From: an uncultured Eubacteriales bacterium
GTDB lineage: Bacteria; Bacillota_A; Clostridia; Oscillospirales; Oscillospiraceae
Reading direction: 5' to 3'
Assembly (NCBI GenBank): GCA_949739085.1
Contig: CATIYU010000403.1
Span: 1 to 26,938, forward strand
Length of the DNA: 26,938 nt
Numbering within the stretch: position 1 is the first letter of the stretch; each line of letters opens with the position of its first letter. The position numbers were made by a program, and so were the translations under genes. The notes under the pieces are model-generated. The model was not told the DNA's origin. It was given only the letters and a program-made list of their open reading frames with translations, and ran no database searches. Shown one piece after another: positions 7,787 through 14,316 of this stretch.

Positions 7787-7805
7787 CTCGAATTCTGGGG
7801 AACCG

Positions 7806-7842
7806 CCGCCGTCCCGGGCAGAAAACCTGTCCGGGACGGCGG
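7806..7842. other. Long GC-rich inverted repeat between two leftward genes
   Basis: A 12-bp perfect stem (CCGCCGTCCCGG / CCGGGACGGCGG) extends inward by four more pairs (one G-U) to a 5-nt loop. It lies between the leftward DUF4363 gene and the MBL-fold promoter, so it probably ends or slows transcription from upstream. Neither strand has a U-tract. Confidence 0.5.
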
Positions 7843-7931
7843 TAAGACTGTAAAGGGATATATATTTACAATCCTTGTGCAGCTGTATTTTACGGGGATT
7901 TAGGGGCTGCGGCGTTTGTCATTTTCTGCGG

Positions 7932-7949
7932 GCCCCCGCCGCCGGGGGC
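7932..7949 (-). terminator. Hairpin after the DUF4363 gene
   Basis: GCCCCCG / CGGGGGC, 7 bp with a 4-nt loop, 12 bp past the stop of the leftward gene. There is no U-tract, so this is a weak terminator candidate. Apart from this and the repeat at 7806-7842, nothing else is seen between 7787 and 7961. Confidence 0.35.
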
Positions 7950-7961
7950 GCATCCGTCCGG

Positions 7962-8342
7962 CTACAGAATATTTTTGATGCTGATGCTCTGGGTCTCCGC
8001 CAGCAGGCGGAGCTGACTCGTCAGCTGGGCCAGGAGGAGGTGGAAGTCGGCGTCGTCCTCCTCGCTGCATACGGCCATCGCCCCCTGGAAGAGGGACTCC
8101 GCCTCGTCCAGATCAGAGTGGTTCATAATGGTGTGGAAAAAAGTGGCGCTGGCGTCCCAGTCCTCATAGGCGCGGCGGAGCTGGTCCCGGGCGGCGGGCC
8201 AGTCCTCCTGGGCGGCGGCGCTGCCAGCCTCCTCCAGCTGGGCGGTCCAGCGTCCGGTCTGCATATCCACATAGCGGCCCGCCCACAGGGAGAAGCCCAG
8301 AATGACCACCAGCAGGGCGGCGGGGATATAGAGCGCTTTCAT
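7962..8342 (-). CDS. DUF4363 family membrane-anchored protein
   Basis: Protein of 126 aa with one N-terminal membrane helix (about residues 3-20, rich in A/L/V/I) followed by an all-helical extracytoplasmic part. That part includes DWPAARDQLRRAYEDWD and FFHTIMNHSDLDEAE. This matches DUF4363, a family found in Clostridia beside DUF421 proteins; its function is not known. The ATG at 8342 is chosen for GGAGGAG about 8 nt upstream and because the membrane helix begins there. Its start overlaps the upstream DUF421 stop as ATGA, so the two are translationally coupled and probably interact. Confidence 0.8.
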   Translation of the reverse strand: MKALYIPAALLVVILGFSLWAGRYVDMQTGRWTAQLEEAGSAAAQEDWPAARDQLRRAYEDWDASATFFHTIMNHSDLDEAESLFQGAMAVCSEEDDADFHLLLAQLTSQLRLLAETQSISIKNIL

Positions 8343-9031
8343 GCCGTCTCCTCCTTTGCCACGCACACCACGGAGCCCGTCTCGTCCACGGTCATGAGAA
8401 AGACCTGCCGGGGAGAGGTGAGGCGGCGGGTTTTCAGCTGGTTTTCCAGCCAGGACTGGTCGTAGCCGCTGGCGGAAAGGTTGCGGCTCATGACATGGCC
8501 GTCGTTGATAAGCAGCACGGGAAGGGTCACGCTGTCCGGGACCTCCTGGTTCATAGTCTGGGGCGTGATGGGGCTGGCCTTTGTGTAGGGGAGGACGGAG
8601 ATCTGGCCGCTGGTCTCCAGGACGGCGTACTTGATGGAGCTGATGTCGGAGTAGCCCTGGGTGCGCAGCTGCTCGTAGAGCTCGTCCACAGTAAAGCGGT
8701 TGCGGGCCATATTCTGCTGGAGGACCTTGCCCTCCCGGATGATAACGGTGGGGTGGCCGCAGATCAGGGACCGGAACCGGATGGATTTGAGGCTCAGAAA
8801 GCTCAGGAGCATGGACAGGCAGAGCAGCGTGATAATTGGGAAGAGGCCATTGACCAGGGGGATGCCGAAGTCCTGCATGGGCACGGCGGCCAGGTCGGAG
8901 ATAATCAGGGTGAGCACCAGCTCGCTGGGCTCCAGCTCGCCGATCTGCCGCTTGCCCATGAGCCGGAGGCCGGTCATGAGAATGAAGTAGAGAATAACCG
9001 TGCGGAAGAACGCGGTGGTCAAAGAGATCAC
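8339..9031 (-). CDS. DUF421 (YetF-like) membrane protein
   Basis: DUF421 protein of 230 aa. Three membrane helices lie in the first ~80 residues, including the family signature LRLMGKRQIGELEPSELV and LIISDLAAVPM. A soluble two-part cytoplasmic domain follows (GHPTVIIREGKV, then ISSIKYAVLETSGQISVLPY). Related Bacillus proteins (YetF, 2Duf) are found in spore membranes and linked to spore resistance; that role is not shown here. The start is GTG at 9031, chosen because the family begins only a few residues before the first helix; an AGGGAAAGG precedes it closely. It is coupled to the DUF4363 gene by a 4-bp overlap. Confidence 0.85.
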   Translation of the reverse strand: MISLTTAFFRTVILYFILMTGLRLMGKRQIGELEPSELVLTLIISDLAAVPMQDFGIPLVNGLFPIITLLCLSMLLSFLSLKSIRFRSLICGHPTVIIREGKVLQQNMARNRFTVDELYEQLRTQGYSDISSIKYAVLETSGQISVLPYTKASPITPQTMNQEVPDSVTLPVLLINDGHVMSRNLSASGYDQSWLENQLKTRRLTSPRQVFLMTVDETGSVVCVAKEETA

Positions 9032-9101
9032 ATCCTTTCCCTGGGAGTATTTGCAGGGAGGGTGGGGAATATTCTCCGCCGCCGCCGGGGGGATATGAGA
9101 G

Positions 9102-9129
9102 GGAGGGCGTCCAGGAACGGACGCCCTCC
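9102..9129 (-). terminator. Terminator of the B12 uptake operon
   Basis: An 11-bp perfect stem (GGAGGGCGTCC / GGACGCCCTCC) with a 6-nt loop lies 8 bp past the stop of the binding-protein gene. It is followed leftward by CTCTCATAT, a poor U-tract. Probable terminator. Confidence 0.6.
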
Positions 9130-9136
9130 TCCGGTT

Positions 9137-10306
9137 TTACTCCGCCAAAGGCTGATAAATAGTGAACTGATGGTTCTCCGCCAGCTCCGGGTGGCAGATG
9201 GCTACAATGTCCTCAAATTTCTCCACCACCTGGGCGCTCTTCATGTAGTAGCCGTTGTCCATGGTGAACACCCGGCCCTCCTGATACGCCTTGAACTCCG
9301 CGAACAGCGGGTCCTCGTCCAGCAGAGTGCCCATCATGTACTGGGGCAGGGAGTCATAGATCAGCACATCCGCGTCCTTGCACTTGTCCAGGAACTCCTC
9401 CATGTTGATCTGCACCGCGCCCTCGCCCTCCAGGTCCTTCAGGGCGTAGACCGCGCCAGCCCGCTCCAGCTGCCGGGCAATGGTGGAATCGCCCGCCTGG
9501 GTGTAGACGACGCCGCCGAAGACCATGCCGAAAGCCACCACGGGCCGCTCATTTTCCGGAATGGCGGCTGTCTGGGCGTAGAGCTCCTCCAGACGGGCCA
9601 GCTTGGCGCTGTAGAGGCTGTCCGCCTTTTCGTCCATGTTGTAGAACGCGCCGAAGAACTTCACCCACTCCAGATACGGCTCGGTGCCGGCCTCGGACCA
9701 CTCGCTGACCGCCACATAGGGGATGTCCACCTGATCCAGCATCCCCGCCAGGGCCGCGCCCTCCTCGCGGGAGGGGTCCAGGAACACCAGGTCCGGCGCG
9801 GCGGTCACCACCGCTTCCAGATCCCCGGCGGTCCAGGTGTCCTGGGCCACGTAGGTGATCTGCCCGCTTGCGAAGCCGTCCAGCACCGCCTGGTTCGTCC
9901 ACTGGGACTCCTCTGTGGTCAGGGCGGCGATGGAGCTGAAGAGGGACGCGTCCTCCAGGGACTCCAGGAAGCCCACGTGGGTGGTAGAGGTGAACATAGC
10001 CCGCTGGATGGGCGTGGACACCTGCACCGCATCCTCGTATCCGGTGGGGACGGCCGCCCCCTCCGGCGTCAGCAGCAGTTCCCGGCCAGCGGAGTCGGTG
10101 AGCAGTTTCACGCCGTCCGCCAGGTACTGGATGTCAAAGTTCTGGGCGTTTTGGATCTGGAAGCCCGGCTCCGCGTCCCCGGCGGGCTCCACGTTCTGGT
10201 TGTCCCCCGCGCCGTCCGGGGTGTTGTTTTTGCCGCCGCAGGCCGTGAGCATGGCCGCCGCCAGCACTGCGGCCAGCAGCAGGGCAGTCCATTTTTTCAG
10301 ATTCAT
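9137..10306 (-). CDS. btuF: Cobalamin-type ABC transporter substrate-binding lipoprotein
   Basis: Extracellular binding protein (389 aa) of the iron-siderophore/cobalamin class. A lipoprotein signal ends at LTAC with lipid-attachment C23, followed by a low-complexity linker with many G, N, D and E residues. The two-lobed class III fold is suggested by the segment DLVFLDPSREEGAALAGM in the first lobe, a long connecting helix around YSAKLARLEELYAQT, and DADVLIYDSL in the second lobe. AGGAGG lies upstream of the ATG. It is the third gene of the leftward operon after permease and ATPase. The cargo is assigned from the cobalamin riboswitch at the head of the operon; sequence alone would also fit a ferric-siderophore or haem binder. 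Confidence 0.82.
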   Translation of the reverse strand: MNLKKWTALLLAAVLAAAMLTACGGKNNTPDGAGDNQNVEPAGDAEPGFQIQNAQNFDIQYLADGVKLLTDSAGRELLLTPEGAAVPTGYEDAVQVSTPIQRAMFTSTTHVGFLESLEDASLFSSIAALTTEESQWTNQAVLDGFASGQITYVAQDTWTAGDLEAVVTAAPDLVFLDPSREEGAALAGMLDQVDIPYVAVSEWSEAGTEPYLEWVKFFGAFYNMDEKADSLYSAKLARLEELYAQTAAIPENERPVVAFGMVFGGVVYTQAGDSTIARQLERAGAVYALKDLEGEGAVQINMEEFLDKCKDADVLIYDSLPQYMMGTLLDEDPLFAEFKAYQEGRVFTMDNGYYMKSAQVVEKFEDIVAICHPELAENHQFTIYQPLAE

Positions 10307-10350
10307 TTTCGTCTTGTCCTCCTGATTTATTGTGATGGTTCTATTTCAAA

Positions 10351-10366
10351 ACGCGGCGCGCCGCGT
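10351..10366. repeat. 16-bp perfect palindrome between btuD and btuF
   Basis: ACGCGGCGCGCCGCGT is self-complementary across all 16 bases and lies in the 70-bp gap between the ATPase stop and the binding-protein start. In RNA it would form a 6-bp stem with a CGCG loop. It could tune the relative amounts of the two proteins, or be a chance product of high GC. Confidence 0.5.
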
Positions 10367-10376
10367 GATGAACCGT

Positions 10377-11576
10377 TCAGGGTCGCTCCAGGGCCTCCAC
10401 CGCCGCCTGTAGCTGGGCCGCAGAGGCCAGGGGGCGCACAGGGGCCTCCCTGTAGCAGGCCCGGCACGCCTCCGGACTGCGGAGGCTGAAGACCGGCAGT
10501 CCGTCCTCTGCGGCCCGGCGCAGCAGGTCCACATTGGCCTGACACAGGGGCCCCAGCGGAAAGCCGGCGTCCACGGCGAAGCGGCACCGCGCCAGCAGCT
10601 GGGCGGCCTCCGCCTCTTTTTCCGGGCCGATGGGGGTGAAGCTGGCCTGAGAGACCGCCGTGAGCCCCATGGAGCGGGCCACGGAGAAGTCCACGTCGTT
10701 TTCGTAAAGGATGCCCGCCGCCGCGCCAATGCCCAGCCGCAGCAGCAGCCGGAACACCGGGGCCCCGGTCCCCGCGCCTGCCGCTACGAACGCCTCCGGC
10801 GGCAGGGGGTTCTCCAGCTCCACGCAGCCGAGGACCGCGTTGTAGGAAGCGCCGCTGATGCCGTAGAGCCGGGTGATGGTATCCCCGCCTGTCACGTCCT
10901 CGGGCCGCCCCTGGGCGGCTACGGCCCCATCCTTCACCAACAGCACCACCTGGCAGCTCTTTACCGCTAGATCCACGTCGTGGAGGGCCAGGATGACCGT
11001 GAGGCCCCGCCGGGCTGCCAGCTCCCCCAGAATGCGGACCACCTCGATTTTGTGCCGGATATCCAGGTGGCTGGTGGGTTCGTCCAGAATCAGCAGCTCC
11101 GGTTCCTGGGCCAGGGCCCGGGCGATGAGCACCTTCTGTTTCTCCCCGTCGCTGAGACTTTGGAAATCCCGGTCCGCCAGGGCCTCCGCCCCCACTGCGG
11201 CCATGCACTCCCGGACAGCGCGGTGGTCCTCCGGGCTGAGCCGGCCAAAGAAGCCGGTGTGGGGGGTACGGCCCATGGCGGCGATCTCGTAGGCGGTGGT
11301 CATGCTCATGTGGAGCTTCTCCGTGAGCACCACCGCCAGGGTGCGGGCCAGGGAGGCCGGCCGCAGTCCCCGGACGTCCCGGCCCTTGATGTAAACCGCG
11401 CCGCCCGCCGGGGCCAGCATCCCCGAGAGGGTGCGCAGGATGGTGGACTTGCCCGCGCCGTTGGGGCCGATGAGGCAGATGGTCTGCCCCTTCAGGGCTT
11501 CCAGCTGGACGCCCCGGACCACAGTCCGGCCCTCGTAACCCACGTCCAGGCGGTCCGTGCGGAGGATCTCCTTCAC
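10377..11576 (-). CDS. btuD: Cobalamin ABC transporter ATPase with C-terminal extension
   Basis: ATPase of 399 aa powering B12 (or related chelate) import. The ABC domain occupies about 1-240: Walker A GPNGAGKS at 37-44, a signature LSDGE at 141-145 (D in place of the usual second G), Walker B LLILDEP at 161-167, and the switch H199 in ALHD. Family members are normally about 255 aa. Here a further ~150 residues follow (about 245-399) with a Rossmann-like pattern of strands and motifs such as YENDVDFSVA and FPLGPLCQANVDLL. I recall similar extensions on FecE/BtuD-type ATPases of other Clostridia but know no function. The start is GTG at 11576, overlapping the permease stop (GTGA), with GGAGGGAG upstream. 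Confidence 0.87.
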   Translation of the reverse strand: MKEILRTDRLDVGYEGRTVVRGVQLEALKGQTICLIGPNGAGKSTILRTLSGMLAPAGGAVYIKGRDVRGLRPASLARTLAVVLTEKLHMSMTTAYEIAAMGRTPHTGFFGRLSPEDHRAVRECMAAVGAEALADRDFQSLSDGEKQKVLIARALAQEPELLILDEPTSHLDIRHKIEVVRILGELAARRGLTVILALHDVDLAVKSCQVVLLVKDGAVAAQGRPEDVTGGDTITRLYGISGASYNAVLGCVELENPLPPEAFVAAGAGTGAPVFRLLLRLGIGAAAGILYENDVDFSVARSMGLTAVSQASFTPIGPEKEAEAAQLLARCRFAVDAGFPLGPLCQANVDLLRRAAEDGLPVFSLRSPEACRACYREAPVRPLASAAQLQAAVEALERP

Positions 11577-12592
11577 AGCTTCTCCCTCCTTGTCAGCAGA
11601 AACACCACCACCGGCGCGCCAATCATGGCCGTGATGGCCCCCAGAGGCAGCTCCGCCGGGGCCACCACGGTGCGGGCCGCGAAGTCGCAGGTAGCGGCCA
11701 TCAGGGCCCCGCCCAGAGCTCCGGCGGGGAGGAGCAGGCGGCTGTCAGCGCTGCGCAGGAGGATGCGGCAGATGTGGGGCACCGCCAGGCCGATAAAGGA
11801 CACCGGCCCGGCGAAAGCCGTCACCGCAGCGGTGAGCACGCTGGAGAGCAGGATAATGGCGCAGCGGACCCGCCGCACGTTGACTCCCATGCTCTCCGCG
11901 TACCGGTCCCCCATGTGCAGGGCGTTCAGGGGCTTGGCCAGCAGGAAGCTCAGCAGCAGCGCAGCGAGCACAATGGCGTAGAGAATACCCACCTGGGGCC
12001 AGGTGAACCCGGCGAAGGAGCCCATGCTCCACATGGCGTAGTTGGCGATCTGTTCCCGCTGGGCAAAGGCGCTGAGGACGCTGGTGGCGGCGCTGCACAG
12101 GTACCCCGCCATCAGGCCCACAATGAGCAGCGTCACCACGCTTTTCACCCGGGCCGCGGCCACCAGTACGGCGCACATCACCACCATGGCCCCGGCGAAA
12201 GCCCCCAGGACCAGAAACAGCGGCGTCACCCGGCTCACGCCGAATGTGTACCCCCCCAGGGTCACCAGGGCCACAAACAGGGACGAGCCAGAGGACACCC
12301 CCAGCACGTAGGGCTCCACAATGGGGTTGGCGAAGAAGGTTTGCAGCAGGAACCCAGCGGTGGAGAGGGCCGCGCCCCCGGCCAGGGACGCCAGAGCCCG
12401 GGGCAGCCGGACCCGCCGGATGATGAGGTAGGCGTTCTCCTCCGGAGACGCGTCCCCGAAGAGTACGCGCAGAATGTCGCCCAGGGCGATGTCCACCGAC
12501 CCCAGCCCCACGTTCAGCAAAAAGACCAGCACGGTCCCCGCCAGCAGGGCGGAGAGGCAGACCGCCCGGCGTATGGCGCTTTGACATCCCAT
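11573..12592 (-). CDS. btuC: FecCD/BtuC-type ABC transporter permease
   Basis: Polytopic permease of 339 aa in the FecCD family, which forms the membrane channel for vitamin B12, haem and siderophores. The hydrophobic pattern fits about 9-10 helices. Family landmarks are LPRALASLAGGAALSTAGFL near residue 60-80, NPIVEPYVLGVSSGSSL next, and the cytoplasmic coupling segment GPVSFIGLAVPHICR in the C-terminal third. The ATG at 12592 is chosen because GGAGGG sits 8 nt upstream and the terminator hairpin ends just before it; a TTG six codons earlier would bury the ribosome site in the coding region. It is first in the operon behind the cobalamin riboswitch and overlaps the ATPase gene by 4 bp. Confidence 0.9.
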   Translation of the reverse strand: MGCQSAIRRAVCLSALLAGTVLVFLLNVGLGSVDIALGDILRVLFGDASPEENAYLIIRRVRLPRALASLAGGAALSTAGFLLQTFFANPIVEPYVLGVSSGSSLFVALVTLGGYTFGVSRVTPLFLVLGAFAGAMVVMCAVLVAAARVKSVVTLLIVGLMAGYLCSAATSVLSAFAQREQIANYAMWSMGSFAGFTWPQVGILYAIVLAALLLSFLLAKPLNALHMGDRYAESMGVNVRRVRCAIILLSSVLTAAVTAFAGPVSFIGLAVPHICRILLRSADSRLLLPAGALGGALMAATCDFAARTVVAPAELPLGAITAMIGAPVVVFLLTRREKL

Positions 12593-12613
12593 AAAAATCC
12601 CTCCAGACAAATG

Positions 12614-12643
12614 AAAAGCGCGTTGAGCATGGGCTCAACGCGC
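12614..12643 (-). terminator. Attenuator hairpin between riboswitch and btuC
   Basis: An 11-bp perfect stem (GCGCGTTGAGC / GCTCAACGCGC) with a 4-nt loop is followed leftward by TTTTCATTT. It lies downstream of the cobalamin aptamer and just before the permease ribosome site, the expected position for a riboswitch-controlled terminator. I could not identify a convincing antiterminator strand. A separate hairpin (GACTC/GAGTC) lies at 12670-12692. Confidence 0.8.
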
Positions 12644-12717
12644 AAAAAGTACACCCGCAAGGCAGGCTAGACTCACACGGCGCTCCTGAGTCCGAAGAGC
12701 GGTCCGCGCAGCAGACG

Positions 12718-12892
12718 CCCCTCTCCGGCTGTATTCTGACTCAGCTCTCATCACAGTCCTTCGCCTTCCCAGAGCTGTGCTCCAGTGGCCGACTTTTCGC
12801 CAGAAGGACTGCTCCCGCAATACAGCAGCGTTCCTGTGTGGGATTCTCACCCAGCTTCCTGCGCGGCGGCGCCGCGCAATACCCGAGGGGGG
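12718..12892 (-). ncRNA. Cobalamin riboswitch
   Basis: Read leftward, the leader carries the conserved order of a cobalamin aptamer: GGAAGCTGGGTGAGAATCCC with CACAGG, CGCTGCTGTA, then GGCCACTGG, CTGGGAAGGCG, TGATGA and the B12-box region GAGTCAGAATACAGCC. The ends pair as P1 (GGGTATT near 12879-12885 with AATAC-AG-CC near 12724-12735, including the typical 2-nt bulge). It lies upstream of a BtuC-type permease and is followed by a terminator hairpin, so corrinoid should reduce expression of the importer. The 12593-12922 gap is filled by this element and the hairpins around it. Confidence 0.9.
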
Positions 12893-12912
12893 CTATGTAA
12901 TTTTCGCAGACA

Positions 12913-12937
12913 GGCCCCGGCCTCAGTCTCCGGGGCC
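12913..12937 (-). terminator. Hairpin around the stop codon of the zinc-ribbon gene
   Basis: GGCCCCGG / CCGGGGCC, 8 bp with a 9-nt loop; the TGA stop (12923-12925) lies in the loop. Read leftward it is followed by TGTCTGCGAAAATTACATAG without a U-tract. It may separate this gene from the riboswitch transcript, but read-through is possible. Confidence 0.4.
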
Positions 12938-13147
12938 GGGGTAGATGACCTTGCCCAAGTTCCACGTGGTGGCGGACCGGCGGGCCGCCTCCAGGCGCTC
13001 CTCCGGGGAGCGGAAGGAGAGCTCCGCCGTGTGGCAGCCGCAGTCCAGACACTGGACGTACAGGCACCAGCCGCCCTCTTCCTCCAAAAGGCCCGCGCCG
13101 CCGCAGAGGGGGCAGTCCTGCAATTCCAGTTCCGCAAAGGCGTCCAT
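12923..13147 (-). CDS. Small Lar-like zinc-ribbon protein
   Basis: A 74-aa protein with a four-cysteine zinc ribbon: C12-x2-C15 (DCPLCGG) and C33-x2-C36 (VQCLDCG), with extra cysteines at C28 and C38. It ends in a helix closing with ATTWNLG, like the A..WN.R ending of the Lar/restriction-alleviation family. That family is common in phage and bacterial genomes and the name does not prove a role in restriction. The ATG at 13147 is chosen for AGGAGG about 8 nt upstream; a start further up would overlap the neighbour's stop region. It begins 23 bp after the deacetylase gene, so the two are probably cotranscribed. Confidence 0.72.
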   Translation of the reverse strand: MDAFAELELQDCPLCGGAGLLEEEGGWCLYVQCLDCGCHTAELSFRSPEERLEAARRSATTWNLGKVIYPGPGD

Positions 13148-13170
13148 AGGAAGTCCTCCTGTTTCAAAAG

Positions 13171-14121
13171 TCACGCCGCGGCGGGCTCTTCCGCCGCGCC
13201 GCCCTCCGCCGCGCCCGTGCCGGGCAGCGTCAGGGGCGTATCCGTCCGTCCGTTTTTGACGAAGTAGGTATACCCATAGAGCTGGTCCGGCTGGGGGAGC
13301 TCGCCGTAGTAGTAGGCCATGAGCTCCGTCATGGTCACCAGCTGGTAGCCCTGCTCCTGAAGCCAGGGTACCAGCACCTCCACGGCCTGGACCGTGCTCT
13401 CGTAGATGCTGTGCATTAAGACCACATGGCCGTCCAGGTTGCCGAAACCCTGCACGTTGTCAATCACCGCCTGGGCGTTGCGGCTGCGCCAGTCCTCAGT
13501 GTCAATGCTCCAAGTGACGATAGTGCGGCCCGTCTGGGACTTCACCGCCTTGTTGACCGAGCCATAGGGAGGCCGGACCATGGTGGGAGCTGGAACGCCG
13601 GCGGCAATAAAGGCGTCGTCCGCGGCGGCCAGGTCCTTGAGAATGGCGTTTTTCTTCATCTTGCCCAGGTTCCTGTGGGCGTAGGAGTGGCTGGCCACCT
13701 CACAGCCCATCTCATATGCCCGCAGAACGGGCTCAGGGTACCGCGCCACGTTCCGCCCCACCTCAAAAAAGGTGGCCAGGGCGTGGTTGGCCTCCAGGAT
13801 GTCCAGGATCTCATCGGTGAAGGTCTTGTGGGGGCCGTCGTCAAAGGTCAGGGCCACCATGGGCTTGGTGGGGTCGATGACCCGGACGTAGGGCTCCTCA
13901 GGGGGGACGTCCTCCGCCGGGACGTCCGCGTCCGCCGGAATTTCTCCGTCCTCCTGGGACTGGGGAACCTCCTCCTCCTCCGGGTTCGGGAGGTCCTCCT
14001 CTGCCGAGACGGGGGCGGCCTGGGCGGGGACAGGCTCCGAAGGGCCGGCGGCGCGCCCCATACAGCCGGTGGCGGAAACTGAAAGGAGCAGCGCGAGGGC
14101 GAGGACAAAAAATCGTTTCAT
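13171..14121 (-). CDS. Polysaccharide deacetylase (NodB) lipoprotein
   Basis: Carbohydrate esterase 4 protein of 316 aa that removes N-acetyl groups from cell-wall glycans outside the membrane. A lipoprotein signal with SATGC (lipid-attachment C20) is followed by a Pro/Glu-rich linker to about residue 78. The NodB domain then shows its motifs: TFDDGP with D94-D95, metal ligands H145 and H149 in HSYAH, RPPYG at 183-187, DTEDW at 207-211 and LMHSIY with H237. After the domain is a short C-terminal tail ending in an Ala/Glu stretch. GAAGGAAG lies about 9 nt before the ATG. Peptidoglycan is the likeliest target; a sporulation role (PdaA/PdaB-like) is possible but not shown. Confidence 0.9.
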   Translation of the reverse strand: MKRFFVLALALLLSVSATGCMGRAAGPSEPVPAQAAPVSAEEDLPNPEEEEVPQSQEDGEIPADADVPAEDVPPEEPYVRVIDPTKPMVALTFDDGPHKTFTDEILDILEANHALATFFEVGRNVARYPEPVLRAYEMGCEVASHSYAHRNLGKMKKNAILKDLAAADDAFIAAGVPAPTMVRPPYGSVNKAVKSQTGRTIVTWSIDTEDWRSRNAQAVIDNVQGFGNLDGHVVLMHSIYESTVQAVEVLVPWLQEQGYQLVTMTELMAYYYGELPQPDQLYGYTYFVKNGRTDTPLTLPGTGAAEGGAAEEPAAA

Positions 14122-14155
14122 GGCAACCGACTTCCTTCGACAGTATTTCCCTTCC

Positions 14156-14184
14156 ATTATCCACCGAAAAGGGGAAAAAAGCAA
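14156..14184 (-). promoter_or_regulatory. Sigma-A promoter of the deacetylase gene
   Basis: Read leftward: TTGCTT (14179-14184), 17-bp spacer, GATAAT (14156-14161). Predicted start near 14149, about 28 nt before the ATG. Confidence 0.6.
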
Positions 14185-14258
14185 GAGGGAATCCACGGCA
14201 TTTTTCACAAATTTTTCTCCCCCAACCGCGGCTTTGCTGGGCAGCGGGAAAGGCGGGA

Positions 14259-14287
14259 TTGCAAACCGGCGGAAAAGGTTGTATAGT
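14259..14287 (+). promoter_or_regulatory. Sigma-A promoter of the HAD phosphatase gene
   Basis: TTGCAA (14259-14264), 17-bp spacer, TATAGT (14282-14287). Predicted start near 14294, 23 nt before the start codon. Confidence 0.7.
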
Positions 14288-14316
14288 AGGGGAAAAAACA
14301 CCATCAGGAGGCCGCT

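Noticed and set aside
8495..10489. A 664-codon rightward open frame
   Set aside because: It lies opposite the DUF421 and btuF genes, which have clear domains, starts and signal peptides. The translated sequence is His/Gly/Leu-rich and has no family features.
12670..12692. GACTC/GAGTC hairpin as an antiterminator of the B12 riboswitch
   Set aside because: It does not pair with either arm of the terminator stem, so I could not show mutual exclusion.
12923..13147. Lar-like gene as evidence of a prophage or anti-restriction island
   Set aside because: No phage, integrase or restriction genes lie nearby; the zinc ribbon alone is too weak a signal.
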